Source: Ordospora colligata OC4 (Eukaryota; Microsporidia; Ordosporidae). Taken from it: a stretch of DNA of 64,000 nt. Under the pieces are notes generated by a model. The model was given only the letters and a program-made list of their open reading frames with translations. It had not been told where the DNA came from and searched no databases. Below are positions 57,813 through 64,000 of the stretch, piece by piece. Location: positions 1-64,000 of the forward strand of contig NW_014575400.1 in assembly GCF_000803265.1 (NCBI RefSeq), in the 5' to 3' direction. A program made the translations under genes and the position numbers. Positions within the stretch are counted from its first letter, which is position 1. Every line of letters starts with the position of its first letter.

Positions 57813-58036
57813 ATAAACATTTATGTCTATGTAGATAATGTTTTATTGATGGTTTTGTGTTTTTTCTCCTTCTACAGATCATCTGTGTTAGTAGTAAGTA
57901 CGATCATCTGTGCATTAATAGCATTGTGTTAATTCATTTGTTAGTATATTCAATAAAACATTCATATATGACAACATCGTTTAATTCATGCTCATTTCCA
58001 TACAGCAATTGCTTACCTTATACCTTACCTTATGCT

Positions 58037-59197
58037 TTATTGCGCTCTTATCAATCCGCCGATCATCCCATCTTCAAAATCTGCATGATCTATCTCATTA
58101 TCTATAACAACGACCTTGATCCTCTCAGGCAGTCCTATATTTTGGTTTGCTCTTAACTCCTCTGCTATTAAGCTCCACCATGATGAAAGCACTCGGCTTT
58201 TCTTGATTCCTATACCCTGGATATAATAATCAGAAACAAGATATGCAGCAACAACATGTTCTTGGATGGCTGCTCGAATCCCAAACCTGAATGCAAGCTC
58301 ATGGTTCTTGTCAAGCACGTCTTTATATCCATTGAGGAATAAGGCAGAGATTCTCAACTGTGCATCTGATTGCCCAAGATCTGCAGCTTTGAAGTACCAT
58401 TCAACGGCTCTCAGCACATCTCTTTCCTGTCCAAGCTCACCGTTTTCAAAGCACAGTCCTACTCTGAACTGACAGTTTGGGCAGTCAAGGCATGCACCCT
58501 TCATATAATTCTTGAATGCATATTCAGGATCTTTTGGCAGAATATCGATTTTACTTCCTTCCTCATAGCACCTTGCAAAGTCATATAATGCATATGGATA
58601 GAAGCTGCTTGCTTTTTTTGCCGCAAGGCTCAAATAGAAGTATCCTGCCTCCATCTTTCTGCTGCATATATTGTTTCCGAATAGTATAGTTGCTCCGTAT
58701 ATGTGCATAGAATCCACATGCCCGAGTTTTGCAGCGCATCTGTAGAAGTAAAGTGCTTTCTTTGTATTTTTTTGCTTTCCTATGCCTTTTTCATAGCACC
58801 GTGCGACTCTGAATGTTCCCATTGGATTGTTTAGTTGTGCAGATAAGATGTAATGGTTGAATGCAGTTGCATGGCACATATTCGCGCCAAAAAGACCTTT
58901 TTCGTAGCAAAACCCCATGTAAAGATGAACTTCTGATTGAGTTGCATGATTTAAGTGTGCAATTGCTGTTTTGTCCATGTATCTATCAATTATGACTTGT
59001 ATAAGCATCGTCTGTCTTTCTGTGAGATATCTGAGCGTGGAGTCGTGGTATATTCTAGGATCTGCAAACACAAATCTTCTTGAATCAACCCGCACGTCCT
59101 CTATTTTTCTTATATAGCATGATAGAAGAAGCAGTGCCTCTTCGAGATCGTCATCCGTTTCTGATTCCTCTGCTTCATCAATCATGCCAGGTCCCAT
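58037..59197 (-). CDS. Sel1-repeat protein, Skt5/Chs4-like
   Basis: The 386-aa protein is largely Sel1-like repeats: GTFRVARCYEKGIGKQKNTK and KALYFYRCAAKLGHVDSMHI show the A-x-x-x-L-x-x-x-Y-x-x-G-x-G-V-x-x-D-x-x-x-A-x-x-x-Y-x-x-A-A pattern. About eight are visible between residues 90 and 330. In fungi such proteins regulate chitin synthase (Skt5/Chs4), and the microsporidian spore wall contains chitin. CaaX-type membrane anchoring is not obvious, so the Skt5 assignment is tentative. Two starts, ATG 59197 and ATG 59185, are possible; the GGG at 59193-59195 favours the second. Confidence 0.7.
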   Translation of the reverse strand: MGPGMIDEAEESETDDDLEEALLLLSCYIRKIEDVRVDSRRFVFADPRIYHDSTLRYLTERQTMLIQVIIDRYMDKTAIAHLNHATQSEVHLYMGFCYEKGLFGANMCHATAFNHYILSAQLNNPMGTFRVARCYEKGIGKQKNTKKALYFYRCAAKLGHVDSMHIYGATILFGNNICSRKMEAGYFYLSLAAKKASSFYPYALYDFARCYEEGSKIDILPKDPEYAFKNYMKGACLDCPNCQFRVGLCFENGELGQERDVLRAVEWYFKAADLGQSDAQLRISALFLNGYKDVLDKNHELAFRFGIRAAIQEHVVAAYLVSDYYIQGIGIKKSRVLSSWWSLIAEELRANQNIGLPERIKVVVIDNEIDHADFEDGMIGGLIRAQ

Positions 59198-59441
59198 GGA
59201 GGCACCAATATGTTTTATTCTCTAACTTTAGAACCAATCACATGTTCAAGTGATACACAGGCAAAGAGGATGCTGAACAAATCACATAAGCAGAGCATCA
59301 ATCTGATTATTATCTTTAAACAAGCATTGTCGTTATGCAACTGATGTATATGCTTAGTACTGTCTATGTGATGCATTCAAGCATTGAATTGTAACACTGT
59401 AATTCACGAGGCATAGAATAGTCTTTCAATTCCAACCCAAG

Positions 59442-60422
59442 ATGCTGAGGATAAAAGATTTTAGAATAGGACGAGTTTTGGGAGTCGGTGCATTTGGAAA
59501 AGTACATTTAGCAACAATCGATGACGATCCAGAAATGATGTTTGCTGTTAAAATACTTGGTTTCAGAAAACTTCTTAAGCAGCGTTTAGTTGACCAATTG
59601 GAAAGCGAGGTGTCGATTCTAAGACAGCTCTGCGGTTGTGTATTTATTGCAAAGCTGTTTGCTACAGATTTTCACAATGGAAAGGTCAGACTGATCATGG
59701 AATATGTGAGTGGAGGCGAGTTGTTCTATTGGCTGAAGAAATGTGGAAGGTTCAATGAGAAGATGGCGAGATTTTATGCGGCAGAGATTATTTGTGCATT
59801 GAGATACATTCACAACAAAGGGATTCTGTACCGTGATCTGAAGCCTGAGAACATACTTATAGCGTCGAACGGACACATAAAGCTTGTTGACTTTGGATTT
59901 GCTGCATATGAGCACGAAGCAATATACATGATTTCAGGAACGCCAGAGTACATGTCACCAGAAAAGCTGGGTAGCGAGGATGACGGGCGTGCAAGTGATT
60001 ATTGGGGATTAGGAATAATACTATACGAAATGATCTGTGGAGATCCTCCGTTTTATGATGAAAGTGCAGAAATAATTTATCACAAGATTCTTGAGGCTCA
60101 GGTTGAATTTCCGCATTATGTGAGTTCATCAGCAAGGAGCTTGATAACTGGACTATTGAGCAAAAACAGAATAACTAGGCTAGGATCGCGTGGCATACAT
60201 GAAATAACTGATCACCTGTTTTTTGAAGGAATTAATTGGGATGATGCAGAAAACAGACGAATGGTTCCACCTTTTATTCCAAGATACTACAATGGCTCTG
60301 CAGATCCAAATGATAGTCAAGAAGAAAATAGTAGTGAGGATGAAGGAATTGTTTTTAGACCTTACAAACATATAAAAGCAGCATATACAGGTAAAAGAAA
60401 TCAATTTGAAGGATTTCAATGA
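59442..60422 (+). CDS. PKA-like AGC kinase lacking the activation-loop threonine
   Basis: The 326-aa kinase has glycine loop GVGAFGKV (14-21), K37, YRDLKPEN with D132, DFG at 150-152, GTPEYMSPE, and a C-terminal FEGF-Q that corresponds to the FxxF end of PKA catalytic subunits. The usual activation-loop threonine (W-T-L-C-G-T in PKA) is replaced: the segment reads IYMISGTPEY with M163 at that position. An acidic/Ser-rich stretch (about 288-303) precedes the tail. CCC at 59436-59438 lies three bases before the ATG. Confidence 0.85.
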   Translation: MLRIKDFRIGRVLGVGAFGKVHLATIDDDPEMMFAVKILGFRKLLKQRLVDQLESEVSILRQLCGCVFIAKLFATDFHNGKVRLIMEYVSGGELFYWLKKCGRFNEKMARFYAAEIICALRYIHNKGILYRDLKPENILIASNGHIKLVDFGFAAYEHEAIYMISGTPEYMSPEKLGSEDDGRASDYWGLGIILYEMICGDPPFYDESAEIIYHKILEAQVEFPHYVSSSARSLITGLLSKNRITRLGSRGIHEITDHLFFEGINWDDAENRRMVPPFIPRYYNGSADPNDSQEENSSEDEGIVFRPYKHIKAAYTGKRNQFEGFQ

Positions 60423-60732
60423 ATTATGCTTTATGTTCCAATTGTATGTTTTTTCTTCAGTTATTTAGCTTGTAGTAAATAAATTGTGTTTTCAAATGTT
60501 TATGCTGGCTATTTTATTTGAGATTTGTATGTTTCCAATATGGCAATCCATTTACATATATAGTTCTTTTATAATTTGTATAACATTGTATATGAATGAA
60601 GATAATGTGATTATTTGATTTATTATATGTTGTACTCATTAGTTATGCTTTGTATTATGATGATGCATGTGCTTTATGGGTAAACAGTTCAAATGCATGT
60701 GTATATAAATTTTGTTTTAGCCGAGGGGTATA
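60423..60732. other. Intergenic stretch, no gene seen
   Basis: This 310-base AT-rich gap holds no ATG-started frame of note, tRNA or recognised RNA. The only visible signal is the GGGG at 60725-60728, just before the next ATG. Confidence 0.5.
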
Positions 60733-61920
60733 ATGAGTGGTGAAGGAGCAAGAAAACCAACAACGATGTATGGAATGCTTCGAATGGCGTTTATTGGGAT
60801 TGCAGTTGGAGTTGGGATATACTACGTACTTCTGTTTTTGTTTGGAGTGGCGTTTTTGGATCCAGAGTACTACGGAAGCTATATGTATGCATGGAGAGTG
60901 AACTATGCAGACAAGCCAATGACTCATGGGAGATACAAGTTGATTAACGAGCTTGACTACCCAAGCACTGAGGAGAGACAGAAGTTCTATGAACTTGCAC
61001 AAGGAAGAGTGGAAACGATTGATGGAGTGAGCAAGGAGGTTGGAGATGCGTATTTGATACGATTCAATAGGCCTGAGCATTATCTACGAGGGTTTGATCA
61101 CCAGTCGAGTCTGAATTTCAATGAGTATGGGTCTTTTTTGAAGCTTAGAGAGAAGTTTATATGTGAGAGTGAGAATCTGAAGGTTGATGAGAGCTTGACG
61201 AATGAGCAGCTGAAGGATATGATGAAGAGTAAGAAGACAGTTGGAGGAGAGATGTTTTTTTCTGGATACAAGGGAAAGAGCATTGACTACATGATGAACA
61301 CATTACCTGAGAGTAAGACAGATCCTTGGTATGAGGTTGGATGTGCACTGATCAATGCGGTGTCTGGGATTCTATCATTAGATGCAGATAAGAGAGTGAA
61401 GTACATGTTTGATGGAGCTAAGGTTGGAGAGGGACTGAGAGCAGATATCAAAGCAGGACTTAGTGCGTTGAAAGAGCCAAGAAGTAAAGAGACCGGAGAA
61501 ATTCTGAGTGATGAACAGATTTACAAGGTGATTGATGAGTTTTTTGTGCATAATGGACGAGTTTGTGCATCACCTTATGAGACTTATGCATACTCGAGGA
61601 TGTATTACATGTTTAATTTTCTGACAGCAGGGCTTGAGTTTTCTGTGCCTAATTTCAAGGGATCTGATAAGGAAAGCAACGAGTTCCGAGAAGCAAGGAT
61701 GGAGTATGTGGCGAACATATTTGCAAGGATAATGTCGAGTGTTTATCCAAATGGACACAATAAGGATGTGAGTGAGATTGGATTTATTGAGAAGCTGAGG
61801 AATAAGTTCAGTCCGATGATGAATGTTGATGCAAAGAAGGAAGTTGCTGAGGATGACCTAGAGCTAGTGAGGACAAGCTTTGAGGAGGCAGCAAAGAAAC
61901 ATGTGTTGACAGTGCAATAA
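60733..61920 (+). CDS. Single-span (signal-anchor) protein, unknown
   Basis: The 395-aa protein has one membrane helix near residues 18-42 (AFIGIAVGVGIYYVLLFLFG), preceded by a short basic N-terminus and followed by a long polar, mostly helical domain of about 350 residues. No motif is recognised. The topology (type II, domain outside the cytosol or inside depending on insertion) is uncertain. The GGGG at 60725-60728 lies four bases before the ATG. Confidence 0.55.
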   Translation: MSGEGARKPTTMYGMLRMAFIGIAVGVGIYYVLLFLFGVAFLDPEYYGSYMYAWRVNYADKPMTHGRYKLINELDYPSTEERQKFYELAQGRVETIDGVSKEVGDAYLIRFNRPEHYLRGFDHQSSLNFNEYGSFLKLREKFICESENLKVDESLTNEQLKDMMKSKKTVGGEMFFSGYKGKSIDYMMNTLPESKTDPWYEVGCALINAVSGILSLDADKRVKYMFDGAKVGEGLRADIKAGLSALKEPRSKETGEILSDEQIYKVIDEFFVHNGRVCASPYETYAYSRMYYMFNFLTAGLEFSVPNFKGSDKESNEFREARMEYVANIFARIMSSVYPNGHNKDVSEIGFIEKLRNKFSPMMNVDAKKEVAEDDLELVRTSFEEAAKKHVLTVQ

Positions 61921-62268
61921 ATCAGGTTCTTTAATTGTTTTGTTGTTTTCTATAAAGTGTTATTCTGTAAATCAATTTATTATGGATAATATCTTAGGGA
62001 ACGCTAACTATGTGAAAATCACCAGATGTATCATAAACTGAAATATTTAGTATTATTCATTAGAACAGTACATCTATTAAGTCTTAACATTCTACCTCGT
62101 TTACTTCACACAAATACAAAGATATCAAATCTATTCGTTTATTCTTATTACTTTACTATTCAATATTATCTTATTCTATCATCAATATCTTAAACATTGT
62201 AATATCTAACACTTTACTAACACTCCAATAATACATTAATATTACCTTATCATTATCTCACTACCTTA
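61921..62268. other. AT-rich intergenic stretch
   Basis: These 348 bases are very AT-rich, with low-complexity A/T and C/T-biased text. No gene, tRNA or motif is seen. It lies where the conserved gene block gives way to orphan genes. Confidence 0.5.
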
Positions 62269-63138
62269 CTATTGTAATACTCCATCAATATCACCATTGA
62301 TAATCTCATACAAATTCATGTCAGGAATCATCCATCCAATTACTACTGCTAAAACTGCAATAAATATTCCAACAATATTCATAATCATACCATTCTTCCA
62401 CTTACCTAATATCACATTCTCATCCTTCTTATTCTTCTCATTTACTACTTCTCTATTCTTATCATTTACTACTTGACCATTCGTAATCTTCTTTCTATTA
62501 ATGTATACAACTACACTTGCTATTGTCATTAACAGACCGACCTATCACATCATCACTATGTTCATCACACTCATATACTCTCTTATCATTGCACTTGCAA
62601 GCATTACAGCTCTCATAGATCCTATAATCAGACTTCCTCCTATCATCACTCCATGATACCAACCTGCTTGATTCTTACTCATCACATATCTCATCATATT
62701 CAGTATTATTGCTATACTTACTGCTGTAGTAATCATCTTGTTAATATCATCAGTACTCGTATCATTCCCATTCCCATTCATTATACTTATTATTATCATA
62801 GCCATCTCAACTATCATTGCTAATACACATAATCCAACACATACCATCTTTGCAATCATTTGATCTCTCATGCTACTCACTACACCCTTCTCATGATCCT
62901 TGTTATCACTCTCATTCTTATCACCTTTAATCTCTTTTTTCGTCAATTCATACATATTATACGCATTGTATATAATAAATATTCCAATCACTACAGGTAT
63001 AGTCGTACATAAAATCCTTACTATTCCACTTCCACTCTGTCAAATCTCAATAATATTCAATTTACTCAATCCTATTGCACCTACTATAATAATCATCAAG
63101 AGCATCATTCCAACTAAACTATACAGGTCATTCATCAT
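62269..63138 (-). pseudogene. Multi-pass membrane-protein gene interrupted by in-frame stops
   Basis: Reading down the minus strand from ATG 63138 (MMNDLYSLVGMMLLMIIIVG) one frame runs 290 codons to TAG 62269, broken only by TGA at 63040-63042 and TGA-TAG at 62542-62547. No frameshift is needed. The pieces are membrane segments: about 10-20, the region after the first stop (IPVVIGIFIIYNAYNM), MVCVGLCVLAMIVEMAMIII, a charged loop KGDKNESDNKDHEKG, further hydrophobic segments, and at the end GMIMNIVGIFIAVLAVVIGW. Stop-only damage suggests a recently inactivated gene; suppressed stops or two or three separate genes are alternatives. The layout resembles the intact gene at 436-1200. Confidence 0.55.
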
Positions 63139-63155
63139 TGTGTCTTTTTTATCTG

Positions 63156-64000
63156 TTACATATTTCTATCCTCATTCATCATTATTCCTGCTACACTACT
63201 ATTAACAATCTCATTATTTGCTTCTGTACTCTTCATTCTATCATTCGCTATATTTATTGAGAGTTTTGATTCCTGTATGTTATTCTGTATCAATTTTTCA
63301 TAACACGAAATAAACTTCTTAATATCTTCATTGACAGATTCTTTAGTTTCATTAGATACTCCGTTTTTATCAGCACTCAAATACAGAATTTTTGCTACAC
63401 ATTTTACTTCCCTCATTGTTGCTTCTTTATCTCTTTTGTTAATACCTATACGCACTGCTGACGTTTTCATTGCATTATTATCTTCAACAGAATATGCAAT
63501 TAATAATCTCTTCATACTACGAACCATATTTTCCACTACTGATTCTGCTATATCTTTACCTTTAGGCTCTGCCATACAATTAACTATCGATAATAAGTTA
63601 CCTGCATGTTTAAAAAAAGCAGCATCCCTATCAGAAATTTCAAGTAACAATTCAAAATACATCTTTTCATTTAGATCAATGGAAGCATCACCTGTTGCGA
63701 ATGTTAATTCATTCAATTCTTTTAATGTATCTTGAAACTTTGGAAGCCAAACATTTCGTATTGTTTGCTTAATGTTTTCATCTTTTATCTTATCAATTAT
63801 GCTAGTTCTGATCCGTGAATCTTCTTCAATCCCACACCTCCCAACAAGTATATACATCTTATTATATACTTCAGTGATATCATCGTTATTAATAATATCA
63901 CGAATCTCTCTCTGATTTTCCAAAAGCTTTTCATACAAATTACTACTCTTCACTTTATCAATATGCGCACTAAACTCATTCCGATTCTCCCTGTGATAAT
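63156..64000 (-). CDS. Orphan helical protein, C-terminal part (5' end beyond the window)
   Basis: The frame is open from the right window edge, position 64000, to a stop at 63156-63158. No start is present, because upstream of GTG 63953 the codons remain open to the edge. The 280-residue piece is helical and charged with few hydrophobic runs (for example RIRTSIIDKIKDENIKQTIR). It carries no motif, signal or membrane span. It follows the interrupted membrane gene with only 17 bases between, on the same strand. I do not recognise it. Confidence 0.6.
   Translation of the reverse strand, partial: YHRENRNEFSAHIDKVKSSNLYEKLLENQREIRDIINNDDITEVYNKMYILVGRCGIEEDSRIRTSIIDKIKDENIKQTIRNVWLPKFQDTLKELNELTFATGDASIDLNEKMYFELLLEISDRDAAFFKHAGNLLSIVNCMAEPKGKDIAESVVENMVRSMKRLLIAYSVEDNNAMKTSAVRIGINKRDKEATMREVKCVAKILYLSADKNGVSNETKESVNEDIKKFISCYEKLIQNNIQESKLSINIANDRMKSTEANNEIVNSSVAGIMMNEDRNM

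Noticed and set aside
57857..58156. 99-aa forward frame between the four-span protein and the Sel1 gene
   Set aside because: It runs into the Sel1 gene antisense, has no ATG start at the frame opening and no motif.
59198..59441. Possible small RNA (U6 or snoRNA-like) before the PKA-like gene
   Set aside because: No ACAGAGA box, box C/D pair or Pol III terminator arrangement could be supported by eye.
1..64000. CRISPR arrays, insertion sequences, bacterial operons, ribosomal RNA
   Set aside because: No regularly spaced repeats, transposase, terminal inverted repeats, Shine-Dalgarno pattern or rRNA sequence seen; gene content is eukaryotic.

Overview
The window reads as nuclear DNA of a microsporidian (intracellular fungal parasite), most like the Encephalitozoon/Ordospora group. 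About 40 protein genes sit almost back to back on both strands. Many are orthologues of eukaryotic core proteins, often shortened: RNA polymerase III largest subunit, Rpt4, TFIIE-alpha, SNU13, Smc6, separase, Aurora kinase. There is one eukaryotic tRNA-Gln and one 24-nt spliceosomal mini-intron. A short CCC or GGG element lies just upstream of most start codons, as described for microsporidian genes. The moderate AT content suggests Ordospora more than E. cuniculi, but that is a guess. Several start codons given here were moved downstream from the longest open frame because that frame opens with TTG/GTG or because the CCC element lies immediately before an internal ATG.

Layout. 1-3,316: AT-rich, lineage-specific left edge with a partial leucine-rich-repeat gene, a multi-pass membrane protein and a decayed gene ending in a membrane anchor. 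3,360-20,725: UTP6, RPC1, NIF3, ribosomal P2, ASF1, a GCN1-like HEAT protein, a beta-propeller, acid phosphatase, RPT4, NUP53 and TFIIE-alpha. 20,776-31,971: a large orphan helical protein, tRNA-Gln, a mitosomal Tim22-like protein, SEC8, a RasGEF, DPH7, a repeat-bearing ubiquilin and a GPI ethanolamine-phosphate transferase. 32,078-41,187: NSUN5/Rcm1, a RING-H2 protein, a PUF60-like splicing factor, separase, a spliced DUF167 gene, Aurora, VPS74/GOLPH3 and a REX exonuclease. 41,255-57,049: SMC6, a secreted Ser/Thr-rich protein, a ubiquitin protease, an HhH protein (possibly Eme1-like), a BRCA2-like protein, a CSC1/OSCA channel, SNU13, a Pumilio-like protein and an MCM9-like helicase. 57,258-61,920: membrane proteins, a Sel1-repeat protein and a PKA-like kinase. 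61,921-64,000: another AT-rich edge with a membrane-protein gene carrying in-frame stops and a partial orphan gene.

Together these are mostly housekeeping functions: transcription, ribosome assembly, proteolysis, chromosome segregation, secretion and signalling. Homologous recombination (SMC6, BRCA2-like, MCM9-like, possible Eme1-like) is well represented. The most noteworthy observations are the mini-intron that restores a DUF167 gene, the BRCA2-like protein with one BRC-like repeat, the MCM9-like gene, ASF1 with an acidic insertion inside its core, the PKA-like kinase lacking its activation-loop threonine, and the membrane gene interrupted only by stop codons. All calls come from reading the sequence; no database search was run.
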